Source: Tropicimonas_B omnivorans (GTDB lineage Bacteria; Pseudomonadota; Alphaproteobacteria; Rhodobacterales; Rhodobacteraceae). Taken from it: a DNA stretch of 64,000 nucleotides. Numbering within the stretch: position 1 is the first letter of the stretch; each line of letters opens with the position of its first letter. Made by a program: the position numbers and the translations under genes. Positions 15,563 to 24,862 of this stretch are shown piece after piece. Location of the stretch: positions 434,001 to 498,000 of the forward strand of contig NZ_JAVRHL010000002.1 of NCBI RefSeq assembly GCF_031846565.1, read 5' to 3'. The notes under the pieces were generated by a model. It saw nothing but the letters and a program-made list of their open reading frames with translations. It searched no databases and was not told the DNA's origin.

Positions 15563-17952
15563 CGCTCGGCCGAGAAGGTCGCGAGGAGCCGCGCGGGCGG
15601 CGCGGTCCAGAGCTTCCGGGCAGGGATCGCCGCGGCGATCAGCGCGGCGGCGAGCGTCGAGACGAGAAGCCAGAGCCATTGCCCGGGGAAGATGTCCATC
15701 GGCAGCCGCCAGCCGAACGCCGCCACGTTGACCAACGCAAGCAGAGCCCAGGCGAGGGCAAGGCCGAGTGGCAGGGCGAGGACGAAGGTGATCCCGGCGA
15801 GGAGCGCCGCGCGCACCAGCTCCAGTATCGCCAGCCGCCGCCGGCCGAGGCCGAGCGCCCACACGGGCGCGAGCTGCGGCAGGCGCATGGTCGCGAGCGT
15901 CAGAAGCCCCGTCAGGATCGCGAAGCCGGCCACGCCGAGGGTGAGGACGCCAAGCGCGCCGGTCACCGCGAAGGTCCGCTCGAAGATGCGGAGGGAGGCG
16001 GCCTTGATCTCCTCCTGCCGAGTGATCCGGGACGGGGGCAGGCCGAACTCCCGAAGCTCCGCCACAAGCGCCTCCGCCTCGGGCGTGCGGACCCCGAAGC
16101 GCAGGCCGGTCACCGCTCCGGCGCGGCGGGCCTCCAGCAGCGGCAGCGACACCATCGCCTCGCCGGAGGGATTGCCGTAATCGGAGTAGATTCCCGCGAT
16201 CGGCAGGCTCCAGTCCGGCCCGAGCGCCACGGGATCGCCGACGGAGAGGCCGGTGCGCCGCGCCAGCTGCTCGTTGACCAGCGCGGCCTCGCCCGCCGCC
16301 AGCCTGTCCCACGCCCCCGGCGATTCGGCGAGAAGCGGCCAGTTCTCCCGGTAGGTAGGGTCGTCCACCACGCCGCTGATCGCGCCCGGTGCGCCGCCGA
16401 GCTCCGCCTCGGCCGAGCGGATCGGCAGGACGGCGTCGGCGCGCCCCTCCAGCCACGCGGCGAGCCGCGTCGCCTCCGCCTCGGTCTCGGCCGCGACGTA
16501 GAGCTCCGCAGCGAGGCGCTGATCGAGCCAGCCTGTGAAGGTCTGCCGGAAGGAGCCGACCATGGTCGAGACCCCGACATTGGCCGCCACAGCAAGAAGG
16601 AGCGCCATCATCGCGAGCGACAGCCCCCGCGCCTGAAGTCCCGTATCGGCCCAGAACCATTCGGACACCGGTCCCCGCGCCAGCCGCCGCGCGCCGGCGA
16701 GGATCAGGGCCAGGGCGGCCGGCAGGATCAGCGCCGCACCGAGAAGCAGTCCTCCGAGAAAGATGAACCCCGAAGTCAGGCTCTGTCCCCACTGCACCGC
16801 GGCGAACCCGGCAAGCATGAGAAGACCGCCCGCCGCCGCCTGCATGGCGAGCGCGCCCGTGCCGCCCCTGACCCAGGCGCGCGGGACGGCGCCCTGCAGG
16901 AGCGGCATCCGGGCAAGACCCGCGAGGCCGGACGCCGCGGCAAGGGACGTGCCGAAGCCCGCCAGCGCCAGCCCGCCCAGCGCCCAGCCGGGACGGAAGG
17001 CGAGGGTGCCCGGAACCTCGGCGCCGTAGAGCCCGCCAAGGGTCGCCGCGACATCCGGCAGGAGCACGCCGGCGACGAGGTAGCCGGCCGCAACGCCCGC
17101 CGCACCCGCGACGAGGGCGAGGGCGAGCGTCTCGCCGAGCATGAGCGCCAGCGCGGTGCGAAGCGGCAGCCCGAGCGCGCGCAGCGTGCGCAGCATCGCC
17201 CGCCGCTGCTCGAAGGCGAGAGAGAGCGTGCCGTGGACGATGAAGAGCCCGACCGCGAAGGCCAGCAGGCCGAAGGCGGTGAGGTTGAGGTGAAAACTGT
17301 CGGTCAGCCGTGCGAGATCGTCGCCGGTCGTGGGGCGGCTGAGGATGAGACCGGGCGCGGCCTCGCCAAGCGGACCCGGCGCCGGGCCGGTCAGGAGGAG
17401 GCGGCTGACGGAGGTGCCGGCCCCAAGGAGCCGCGCGGCGACGGAGATGTCCGCGACGATCTCGCCAGGAGGAAGCGAGCTGGCTTCGCGTACCTCGTCG
17501 ATCCCGTTCAGGGACCGTGCCGCGTCCGCGACATCTGGCGCAGAGAGGACGAGGGAGGCACCTGAGATGAGACCCAGCCCGTCATTCCCGGTCTCGCCCG
17601 CAGGCAGCATGTCCCCCGGTGCGGTCAGCGGCTCGATGCCGAGGAGACGGATGCTGTCCTCGCCTGCCTGCACGACGCCTTCGATGACCGGGGTGACCGG
17701 CCAGCCGGCCCGGCGGAGGGCTGCGTAGGTCTCCACCGGCACCGGTCCGCCGCCGGGGCCGGAGATGGAGGGCAGGGCCCCTGCGCCGAGGCGGGCGGAG
17801 GCGCTTGCGTAGCTCGCCCGCGCTTCGGCGTTGATCGCCTGCACGGCACAGAAGAGCGCGGTCGCCATGACCAGCCCGAGAAGGAGCGCGGCGAGTTGCC
17901 CCGGATGGCGTCGCCAGTGCGACAGGAGGGTAAGAAGCGCGGCCCGGATCAC
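15559..17952 (-). CDS. ABC transporter permease, double FtsX domain
   Basis: This 797-residue protein has an N-terminal helix, a periplasmic MacB-like region, and two FtsX permease blocks (about 255-480 and 660-790), giving ten or so membrane segments. It matches YbbP-type permeases. These move lipophilic substrates or work on lipoproteins with a LolD-like ATPase. Its start overlaps the ATPase gene stop by 4 bases, so the two form a transporter operon. The substrate is unknown. Confidence 0.88.
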   Translation of the reverse strand: MIRAALLTLLSHWRRHPGQLAALLLGLVMATALFCAVQAINAEARASYASASARLGAGALPSISGPGGGPVPVETYAALRRAGWPVTPVIEGVVQAGEDSIRLLGIEPLTAPGDMLPAGETGNDGLGLISGASLVLSAPDVADAARSLNGIDEVREASSLPPGEIVADISVAARLLGAGTSVSRLLLTGPAPGPLGEAAPGLILSRPTTGDDLARLTDSFHLNLTAFGLLAFAVGLFIVHGTLSLAFEQRRAMLRTLRALGLPLRTALALMLGETLALALVAGAAGVAAGYLVAGVLLPDVAATLGGLYGAEVPGTLAFRPGWALGGLALAGFGTSLAAASGLAGLARMPLLQGAVPRAWVRGGTGALAMQAAAGGLLMLAGFAAVQWGQSLTSGFIFLGGLLLGAALILPAALALILAGARRLARGPVSEWFWADTGLQARGLSLAMMALLLAVAANVGVSTMVGSFRQTFTGWLDQRLAAELYVAAETEAEATRLAAWLEGRADAVLPIRSAEAELGGAPGAISGVVDDPTYRENWPLLAESPGAWDRLAAGEAALVNEQLARRTGLSVGDPVALGPDWSLPIAGIYSDYGNPSGEAMVSLPLLEARRAGAVTGLRFGVRTPEAEALVAELREFGLPPSRITRQEEIKAASLRIFERTFAVTGALGVLTLGVAGFAILTGLLTLATMRLPQLAPVWALGLGRRRLAILELVRAALLAGITFVLALPLGLALAWALLALVNVAAFGWRLPMDIFPGQWLWLLVSTLAAALIAAAIPARKLWTAPPARLLATFSAER

Positions 17953-18605
17953 CTGAGGCGTCCGAGCTTGAGATGCGCGCGCCGGGCAAGACGGGCGGCG
18001 TGGCGCTCCGAATGTGTCGCCATGACGAGGCCCGAACCGCTCTCGGCGGCGAGGTCCGTGAGGAGGGTCATGACCCTGTCCGCGGTCTCCTCGTCGAGGT
18101 TCCCGGTCGGTTCGTCAGCAAGGACGAGGGCCGGGCGGGAGGCGAGCGCCCGCCCGATGGCGACACGCTGCTGCTGCCCGCCGGAGAGCTGGTCGGGATA
18201 GCGCGACAGGTGATCGGTCAGGCCGAGCTGGCCCGCGAGGTGCTGCTCCCAACCTTTGTCCTGACGTCCCGCGAGACGGGCCTGAAGCGACAGGTTGCCC
18301 GCGACGGTCAGGGAGGGGACGAGGTTGAACTGCTGGAAGACGAGGCCAATCCGGTCGCGCCTCAGGCGCGCCCGGGCGGTATCCCCGAGGCCGGCGAGGT
18401 CCGTGCCCGCGATGCGCAGATTGCCCCCGTCCGCGGGCTCCAGGGCACCGAAAATGTTCAAGAGGGTGCTCTTGCCGCTGCCGGACTCGCCGGTGAGGGC
18501 AAGCGTTTCCCCGGAGGCGAGAGACAGGGACACGCCCGACAGGACCGTCCGTCGCGCCTCCCCCGTGCCGAAGGATTTCTCGATCTGATTGGCTTCGATG
18601 AGCAT
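17949..18605 (-). CDS. ABC transporter ATPase (LolD/YbbA-like)
   Basis: 218 residues from ATG 18605. Walker A is GESGSGKSTL, the signature motif LSGGQQQR, and Walker B LVLADEPTGNLD, followed by the H-loop in MATHSERHA. The short length and NLD after Walker B are typical of the LolD/MacB/YbbA subfamily, which pairs with FtsX-type permeases such as the overlapping downstream gene. It powers the pair by ATP hydrolysis at the inner membrane. Confidence 0.93.
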   Translation of the reverse strand: MLIEANQIEKSFGTGEARRTVLSGVSLSLASGETLALTGESGSGKSTLLNIFGALEPADGGNLRIAGTDLAGLGDTARARLRRDRIGLVFQQFNLVPSLTVAGNLSLQARLAGRQDKGWEQHLAGQLGLTDHLSRYPDQLSGGQQQRVAIGRALASRPALVLADEPTGNLDEETADRVMTLLTDLAAESGSGLVMATHSERHAARLARRAHLKLGRLR

Positions 18606-18749
18606 TGCGGCGTCAGATAGCACGAGGGAGCGGCACGCCTAGGCGACGGGAGGCCGCGGCGCGCGGGCTGGCCGGGCAGGGCGGACGCCATCTCCTGCGC
18701 CCCGCCCCTCCCCCTCGACCCGGCCACCCGCCTCAGGCAGGTAGGCGTC

Positions 18750-21173
18750 ATGACCTTGCCGATAGATGCCGTTCTCCCCGACCTTCTCGATGCCCTTCGC
18801 CGGGAGGGACAGGCCGTGCTTCAGGCGCCTCCGGGTGCGGGGAAGACGACGCGGGTGCCGCTGGCGATCATGGAGGCGAAGCTGGTGCAGGGACGGATCG
18901 TCATGCTGGAGCCGCGCCGCCTCGCCGCCCGCGCGGCGGCGGAGCGCATGGCGGGCGCGCTCGGCGAGAAGGTCGGCGAGCGCGTCGGCTACCGGATCCG
19001 GGGCGAGGCGAAGGTGTCGGATGCGACGCGGATCGAGGTCGTGACCGAGGGTGTCCTGACCCGCCGGCTGCAATCGGATCCCGGGCTGGACGGCGTCGGC
19101 GCGGTGATCTTCGATGAGTTCCACGAGCGGTCCCTCAATGCCGATCTCGGTCTCGCCCTCTGTCTCGAAGTGCGCGGAGCGTTGCGGGAGGACCTCGTGA
19201 TCCTGCCGATGTCCGCCACGCTGGAGGCGGGACCGGTGGCCGGGCTTATGGGCGGAGCGCCCGTGATCACGGCCGAGGGGCGGGCCTTTCCGGTGGACGT
19301 GCGGCACCTGGACACTCCGGTTCCCAAGGGCAAGCGCTTCGAGGAGGCGATGGCGGAGTTGGTCGCGCAAGCATTGACGCAGACGGACGGCTCCATCCTT
19401 GCCTTCCTGCCGGGCGAGGGGGAGATCCGCGGCGTCGCCCGGCGCCTGTCCGTCCCCTCGGATACCGAGATCCGGCCGCTCTTCGGGGCGCTGCCCTTCG
19501 CGGAGCAGCGCGCGGCCATCGCGCCGTGCCGGGCGGGGGCGAGGAAGGTCGTTCTGGCCACGTCCATCGCCGAGACTTCACTCACGATCGAGGGGATCGC
19601 CTGCGTCGTCGATGGCGGCAAGTCCAGGCGGGCCCGGTTCGATCCGGCCTCCGGCATGTCCCGCCTCGTCACCGAGCGGGTGACACGGGCCGAGGCGGAG
19701 CAGCGCACCGGCCGGGCCGGGCGGCTTGGGCCGGGGATCTGCTACAGGCTCTGGACGAAGGGTCAGGAGGGCTCGCTTGCCTCCCATCCCCCGGCCGAGA
19801 TCGAGGCGGCGGACCTTGCCGGCCTCGCGCTCGACCTCGCGCTATGGGGGGCGCGGGACGCGGCGGACCTGCCGTTCCTCACCGCCCCGCCGGCGCCGGC
19901 CCTGGCCGAGGCGCGCGCGCTTCTCGCGGACCTCGGCGCGCTGGAAGCGGAGGGCGGACTGACGGAGCACGGGCGGGCCATGGCGCGCCTGCCGCTCCAT
20001 CCACGCCTGGCGCACATGCTGCTCGTCGCCGGCCGGTCCGCCGCGCCGCTCGCCGCGCTCCTCTCCGAACGGGATCCGCTGAAGGGCGCCCTGGTGGATC
20101 TCAAGGCGCGGCTTCGGGCCGTTCGGGGGGAGCACGTGGCGGCGGAGGTCCTGACCGGGCCGCTCATGCGCATCAAGGAGGAGACGAAACGGCTCTCGAA
20201 GCTGGCCCCGAAGGGCGATGACCTTCCGCCCGAAGAGGCCGCCGCGCTCGCCTATCCCGACCGGATCGGCCTCAGACGGCCCGGCGAGGCGCCGCGCTGG
20301 CTGCTTTCGGGCGGCAAGGGTGCGGCGATGGAGGCGGGTGACCCGCTCGCCGGAACCCGGCTTCTCGTCGCGACCGATCTGGGCGGTGACACGCGGGAGG
20401 CGAGGATCCGGCAGGCCGTCCCGATTGCCGAGGCGTCTCTGAGACGGCTGTTCGCGGAGCGGATCGAGGAGGTGGACCGGACCTATTGGTCGGTGCGGGA
20501 GGGCAGGGTCGTGGCCGTCACGCAGGAGCGACTCTGGGCGCTAGTGCTGTCCGAGACGAAGCTGGATGCGGACCCCGCGGACGTGGCGCGCGCGGCGCTG
20601 GACGGGGTCCGGACCATCGGTCTGCCCTGGCGGCCGCGCGCGGCGCGCCTGCGGGATCGGGCGGAGCTTTTTCGGGCGGAGGGCGGCGATCTGCCGGACA
20701 TGTCGGAGGAGACGCTGATGGCGGAGGCGGAGGAGTGGCTGCTGCCCTACCTCACCGGCATCAGGACCGCGGCCGACATCCGCAAGCTCGACACGTTCGA
20801 TGCGCTTCAGGCCCGGCTCGGATGGGAGGCGATGAAGCGTATGGAGGACCAGATGCCGCCCGTCTGGGAGACCCCGCTCGGCCGCCTCGTCCCGATCCAA
20901 TGGGAGGGCGATCACCCCGAGATCGAGGTCCGGGTGCAGGAACTCTTCGGCGTCACCGAGCATCCGGTGATCGGTCCGCGGCGCCGACCGCTTCGCGTGA
21001 CCCTCCTGTCTCCCGCCGGCCGCGCGGTGCAGACGACGATGGACTTGCCGAACTTCTGGACGTCGAGCTACGCCGATGTGCGCAAGGACATGCGCGCGCG
21101 TTATCCGAGGCACCCGTGGCCCGAGGATCCGCGCCTGTCTGATCCGACGCTCCGGGCGAAGCGCCGGACCTGA
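18750..21173 (+). CDS. hrpB: ATP-dependent helicase HrpB
   Basis: An 807-residue DEAH/DExH helicase. Walker A is APPGAGKTT (26-34), motif II DEFH (122-125), SAT in MSATLE (motif III), and QRTGRAGR (motif VI). The HrpB C-terminal domain follows, including ATDLGGDTREARI and the RYPRHPWPEDP end typical of HrpB. Length matches the family. Exact substrates are unclear. Stand-alone rightward gene; its stop is 4 bases from the convergent amidotransferase stop. Confidence 0.96.
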   Translation: MTLPIDAVLPDLLDALRREGQAVLQAPPGAGKTTRVPLAIMEAKLVQGRIVMLEPRRLAARAAAERMAGALGEKVGERVGYRIRGEAKVSDATRIEVVTEGVLTRRLQSDPGLDGVGAVIFDEFHERSLNADLGLALCLEVRGALREDLVILPMSATLEAGPVAGLMGGAPVITAEGRAFPVDVRHLDTPVPKGKRFEEAMAELVAQALTQTDGSILAFLPGEGEIRGVARRLSVPSDTEIRPLFGALPFAEQRAAIAPCRAGARKVVLATSIAETSLTIEGIACVVDGGKSRRARFDPASGMSRLVTERVTRAEAEQRTGRAGRLGPGICYRLWTKGQEGSLASHPPAEIEAADLAGLALDLALWGARDAADLPFLTAPPAPALAEARALLADLGALEAEGGLTEHGRAMARLPLHPRLAHMLLVAGRSAAPLAALLSERDPLKGALVDLKARLRAVRGEHVAAEVLTGPLMRIKEETKRLSKLAPKGDDLPPEEAAALAYPDRIGLRRPGEAPRWLLSGGKGAAMEAGDPLAGTRLLVATDLGGDTREARIRQAVPIAEASLRRLFAERIEEVDRTYWSVREGRVVAVTQERLWALVLSETKLDADPADVARAALDGVRTIGLPWRPRAARLRDRAELFRAEGGDLPDMSEETLMAEAEEWLLPYLTGIRTAADIRKLDTFDALQARLGWEAMKRMEDQMPPVWETPLGRLVPIQWEGDHPEIEVRVQELFGVTEHPVIGPRRRPLRVTLLSPAGRAVQTTMDLPNFWTSSYADVRKDMRARYPRHPWPEDPRLSDPTLRAKRRT

Positions 21174-21177
21174 CCCG

Positions 21178-21891
21178 TCAGGGGGAAATGCCCTCGGCAT
21201 CGACATGGGCGAGCTGGTCGCGGCTCTCGCGGTAGGCGCGCGCGGCGGTCACGAGGGCGCGGAAGATGCTGCGCTGACGCCGGGCGTAAAAAAGGTGTTC
21301 GGGATGCCACTGGACGCCGACGGCGAAGGGATCGCGCACCCGCTCGATGGCCTGGATCATTCCGCCGTCGTCCCGGGCGGCGACCGCGAGCCCCTGTCCA
21401 AGCGTGTCCACCGCCTGCGAATGCAGCGCGTTCACACGCATCTCCTGCGGTCCGCAGATCGTGGAGAGCCGCCGCTCCGGCTCCAGAAGGACCCGTTTGC
21501 GAGGCAGGATCGTGCGATACTTCTTGGACTCGTACGTGCTGTAGGCGTCCTGGTTGAGTGTGCCGCCCAGCGTGATGTTCAGCATCTGGCTGCCGCGGCA
21601 GATCCCGAGGATGGGGGTGCCGTCCTCGAAGGCGATGCGGGCGATGTTCTGCTCCAGAGCGTCCCGCTCCGGGTCCAGCCGGGCGGACGTGACGAGTTCG
21701 CCGCCGTAGAGATCGGGGGAGATGTCGTCCCCTCCGCCGATGATGACCCCGTGCACCGCGTCGATATCGACATCCGCTTCAGTGACCCATTTGACCGCCT
21801 TTCCGCCGGCAAGCCAGATGTTGAAGGCAACGAGCGGGAAGATACGCCAGCCCGACCGCCTGGAGACGGTGACGCCGATCCTGGGCTTCAT
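21178..21891 (-). CDS. Class I glutamine amidotransferase-like hydrolase (peptidase C26)
   Basis: 237 residues from ATG 21891. It has the catalytic Cys in GICRGSQMLN and the His-Glu pair in VQWHPEHLF, with GVIIGGGDDISPDLY typical of gamma-glutamyl-GABA hydrolase-like proteins. It should hydrolyse gamma-glutamyl or similar amide bonds. The ATG overlaps the amidoligase stop by 4 bases, so the two are translationally coupled. A paired ligase/hydrolase acting on one product is the likely arrangement; the substrate is unknown. Confidence 0.88.
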   Translation of the reverse strand: MKPRIGVTVSRRSGWRIFPLVAFNIWLAGGKAVKWVTEADVDIDAVHGVIIGGGDDISPDLYGGELVTSARLDPERDALEQNIARIAFEDGTPILGICRGSQMLNITLGGTLNQDAYSTYESKKYRTILPRKRVLLEPERRLSTICGPQEMRVNALHSQAVDTLGQGLAVAARDDGGMIQAIERVRDPFAVGVQWHPEHLFYARRQRSIFRALVTAARAYRESRDQLAHVDAEGISP

Positions 21892-22862
21892 GCGCGCTCC
21901 TCCACCAGTCCCGCGGCGGCGAGGCGCTTCGCGACCATGCGCGGCCAGTCGAAGCGCGACGTGATCCAGGAGGCGCGATGGGCTTTCCAGTCCTCCGCCA
22001 GCGTGCCCAGAAGCGTCGGGTGGCTCGCGACATTCTCCACGAGCACCCAGCGATTCCATTCGTAGGCCAGCGTCCATCCCTCCTCGTCGATCCGGCAATC
22101 GGGCAGGCGATAGTGGAAGGTCGGGCGGGCCGAAATACCGCCGCCCATCCCGCCGCGCACCTTTTCCGGCATGAGCTCCTTGAATGCTGGGAGCATATCG
22201 AGCGCGCGGTTCCGGGTGGGCGTCAGGGAAAGGTAAAGGTCGATCAGCGCCTCGATCGAGCCGGGAGGATCAGCGGCAAGGGCATCGACGAGGCGTCGGG
22301 GATAGGGATCGACGAAGGGCAGGACACGCCGCGCGGGATCGATCTGGTCCGTGTCGCGCAGGTAGTCCTCGAGAAAGGCGAAGGCGCGGAGGACAGGCAG
22401 GATCGCGGCCAACTCCGGCGCGCGCCACTCGGGGTTGAAGTGTACGCCGAAGCCCAGGAAGAGGCCGTTCCGGCTACCGGACGCGCCGGCGCGGCGAAGA
22501 GCCTCCCGGATGTCGTCGAGAGTTGCGAGGGATGAGGCCGGGAGGGGCGGAAAGACGAGCTCGACTGGAACCACGGCCCGGGCCATGGACATCCCCACAT
22601 CGGCAATCTCGGAAGTCACACGGTCGCGGTAGGCGGTGTCGAGGTAGACCTTGATCGTCCCGAGGGTGCTGTCCCTGAGGCGGAGCTCATAAGCCCCCGT
22701 CCGGTCGATGGTGCCTCCGCAGATATCGCGCAGGATACGGGCGACACGAACCTCGTTCAGCCCGCTCAGCTCGATCTCGACGCCGACCTTTCGGACCGTG
22801 CCCCGGTCCGTCATCGGATAGGGGAGCGGCAGGTAATCGGTCCGCGGATCAGGATCGCCCAT
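21888..22862 (-). CDS. Amidoligase family protein
   Basis: 324 residues from ATG 22862 (MGDPDPRTDYLPLPYPMTDR). The N-terminal VGVEIELSG begins the amidoligase (COOH-NH2 ligase, glutamine synthetase-like fold) domain, and GFGVHFNPEW and YEWNRWVLVENVASHP lie in its core. The family is predicted to form amide bonds between small molecules or on peptides. It is coupled to a downstream glutamine amidotransferase. The csbD start lies about 290 bases upstream on the same strand. Confidence 0.88.
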   Translation of the reverse strand: MGDPDPRTDYLPLPYPMTDRGTVRKVGVEIELSGLNEVRVARILRDICGGTIDRTGAYELRLRDSTLGTIKVYLDTAYRDRVTSEIADVGMSMARAVVPVELVFPPLPASSLATLDDIREALRRAGASGSRNGLFLGFGVHFNPEWRAPELAAILPVLRAFAFLEDYLRDTDQIDPARRVLPFVDPYPRRLVDALAADPPGSIEALIDLYLSLTPTRNRALDMLPAFKELMPEKVRGGMGGGISARPTFHYRLPDCRIDEEGWTLAYEWNRWVLVENVASHPTLLGTLAEDWKAHRASWITSRFDWPRMVAKRLAAAGLVEERA

Positions 22863-22945
22863 CCGTTTCAATGCCCTGCCGATCTGTGTGGTCTCGCGAG
22901 AAGCGCGCGGGGACCCAAACTGGCCCCCGCGCACGTCAGATGATG

Positions 22946-23149
22946 TTAGTGATTGTAGTCGGCCGCGAAGCGATCGAGTTCCGCCTTCGCTTCTTCCTTG
23001 GACTTGCCGTAACGCTCCTGGAGGAGACCCTCCATCCGCTCGCGGTCGCCGCCGGCCTGCTCGACTTCGTCGTCGGTGAGATCGCCCCACTGCTGACGCA
23101 CGGCGCCCTTGGCCTGTTTCCAGTTACCTTTGACTTGATCCCAGTTCAT
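22946..23149 (-). CDS. CsbD-family general stress protein
   Basis: This 67-residue hydrophilic protein matches CsbD almost end to end: MNWDQVKGNWKQAKG, LTDDEVEQAGGDRERMEGLLQ and YGKSKEEAKAELDRF. CsbD proteins are abundant stress-induced proteins of unknown mechanism. A GGAG-type ribosome-binding site (AGGAGATCATC) precedes the ATG. An exact EcfG-type promoter lies 33-58 bases upstream, so induction by the general stress sigma factor encoded 3.4 kb away is expected. Confidence 0.95.
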   Translation of the reverse strand: MNWDQVKGNWKQAKGAVRQQWGDLTDDEVEQAGGDRERMEGLLQERYGKSKEEAKAELDRFAADYNH

Positions 23150-23181
23150 GATGATCTCCTATATCCGAGTTATGCATGTAA

Positions 23182-23207
23182 AACGCGGCCCGGCCGGCCG
23201 GCGTTCC
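23182..23207 (-). promoter_or_regulatory. EcfG-type promoter of csbD
   Basis: On the minus strand GGAAC (23207-23203) is followed by exactly 17 bases and CGTT (23185-23182). This matches the alphaproteobacterial EcfG consensus GGAAC-N16/17-CGTT. The -10 element lies 33 bases before the csbD start codon. Confidence 0.8.
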
Positions 23208-23274
23208 AGAGATGACTCGACTGGAGCGAAGAATGTCCCGGTGGATCGGCTGACAAGCGCCGGTTACCCCCACC

Positions 23275-24861
23275 TCAGACCATCTCGTCGGGCACGCCCG
23301 GCAGGTGGCGGCCGAATTCACGGGCTGGGGTCCGGGTGTAGGGCAGGATGAACGAGCGCCGGTCTTCCGGCTTCGCGGCACGGTTCGCCTCGGCCAGCTC
23401 CCTCCAGCGCTTCGGGGCATCCATGCCCGAAAGATAGGGCGTGTGGTCCTCCCCGGGCGGAAGCCAGTGGCCCATGCAGCGCGCCTTGACCGCGTTCGCC
23501 GCATCGTTTCCTTCGAGCGCGACGCCGGCCTCGGTATCCCACCGCATCGAGCGGCCGTTCAGGTTCGCGGAGGAGACGATCGCGGTGCGGTCGTCGAAGA
23601 TGGAGACCTTCGCGTGGATGTAGATCAGGGGCGCGCCGAAGATCGTGTCCCGTCCGCCATGTTCGTCGCTGCGGAGCTGGGCCGGGCAGCCGAAGAAGAC
23701 GCGGTCGCCGAAGGCGTCCTGGAGGATCTCGACGCAATCGGCCTGAAGAGCCTCACCGAACCGCGCATCAAGGTCGTTCGCGCCTTCGAAGGCAACGTCC
23801 TCGGGGGCGGCGGGCAGCGTCATCACGAGGGCCAGGTCCGTCCGATCCGTTCCCGCCTTGGCGAGCGCGTAGGCAAGGCGACGATCCCGGAAGAACTGGC
23901 TTTCGAGGTAGATCAGGTCGTGGCTGGCGTCGATCTCGTCGAAATGCCGGTCCGCGATCTCCTTGCAGCGGGTTCGCGGCGACAGGCGCGGCCATTCCAC
24001 CCGGCGCCTGGCCGACAGCGTGCGCAGAAGATGCTTCGTGGCCTTCGGTCGCGCCCCGGCCGTCTCTGCCTGGAAGCGGCCGATATGGTCGTGGACCTCC
24101 TCCGCGACGGGGCCGTCGATGCGGACCTGCACGTCGTGCCAGGTCGCTTCGGCGGCGCGGTTGTGGCTCAGCGTGTCGTAGCGGCGTTCGTTCAGGTCGA
24201 GCCCGCCGATATAGGCGACCTTGCGATCGAAGGCGGCGATCTTCTGATGATGCGTGGCCGGCGTGATCGAGGGCGGCCAGGCCTTCGGCCTGAGGTTGCC
24301 GGTCTTGTCCAGCGTCGTCCGGGCACGGATGCCGGGCATGTCGGTCAGCCGGCGTTCCCGGTCCTCGGGTTCCATCTCGTTCAGTTCGCGGCAGATTTCC
24401 TTCAGCGCGCTCAGCACCTTCGGTGCGAAGATCGTGCGCGGAAGAAGGCCGACCTGCGCGGCATGAAGTGCAGCGGTGGCAGTCAGGAGGTCAGGCCGGT
24501 CGGAGCGGGCGCCGATCTCGTGGAGGTGCCGTATCGAGCGCCAGGTCAGACGGTGCAGGTTCGGCCGCGCGACGCAGTCGAAATCGCTGATCACGAACGT
24601 GATCCGAACGCCGCGATTGAGGGTATGGACGATCAGGTCCCGCCACGTCTCGCCGATCTGGATGCATTCGGGCGCCCGCAGGAATGTCGTCGTGTCGAAG
24701 ATGCGGAAGCCGGCGCGGATCTCCTCCTTCGCCTCGAGAAAGCACCTCTCCAGGACGGGATACGCTTCCTCCGCGGTGATCAGCAGCTCGAACGGGCGCC
24801 GGGGATCGCCGGGTGCGCCCTCGACGGCGGTGGCGCGCGTCTGGAGCGCGGTCTCCGTCAC
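23275..24861 (-). CDS. Phospholipase D-like protein with two HKD motifs
   Basis: A 528-residue protein with two HKD motifs: HHQKIAAFD (His205, Lys207, Asp212) and IHAKVSIFD (His416, Lys418, Asp423), each followed by a Gly- or Ser-rich stretch (YIGGLD, VSSANLN). This is the layout of bacterial phospholipase D and cardiolipin synthase-like enzymes, so phosphodiester transfer or hydrolysis at the membrane is likely. No signal peptide. The GTG start at 24861 has an AGGA site 8 bases upstream and lies 1 base beyond the stress kinase stop codon, so it is in the kinase operon. Confidence 0.88.
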   Translation of the reverse strand: MTETALQTRATAVEGAPGDPRRPFELLITAEEAYPVLERCFLEAKEEIRAGFRIFDTTTFLRAPECIQIGETWRDLIVHTLNRGVRITFVISDFDCVARPNLHRLTWRSIRHLHEIGARSDRPDLLTATAALHAAQVGLLPRTIFAPKVLSALKEICRELNEMEPEDRERRLTDMPGIRARTTLDKTGNLRPKAWPPSITPATHHQKIAAFDRKVAYIGGLDLNERRYDTLSHNRAAEATWHDVQVRIDGPVAEEVHDHIGRFQAETAGARPKATKHLLRTLSARRRVEWPRLSPRTRCKEIADRHFDEIDASHDLIYLESQFFRDRRLAYALAKAGTDRTDLALVMTLPAAPEDVAFEGANDLDARFGEALQADCVEILQDAFGDRVFFGCPAQLRSDEHGGRDTIFGAPLIYIHAKVSIFDDRTAIVSSANLNGRSMRWDTEAGVALEGNDAANAVKARCMGHWLPPGEDHTPYLSGMDAPKRWRELAEANRAAKPEDRRSFILPYTRTPAREFGRHLPGVPDEMV

Positions 24862-24862
24862 G

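Noticed and set aside
15067..17565. Large plus-strand frame (over 800 codons) across tadA and the ABC permease
   Set aside because: Highly charged low-complexity product, the typical antisense shadow of a membrane protein gene.
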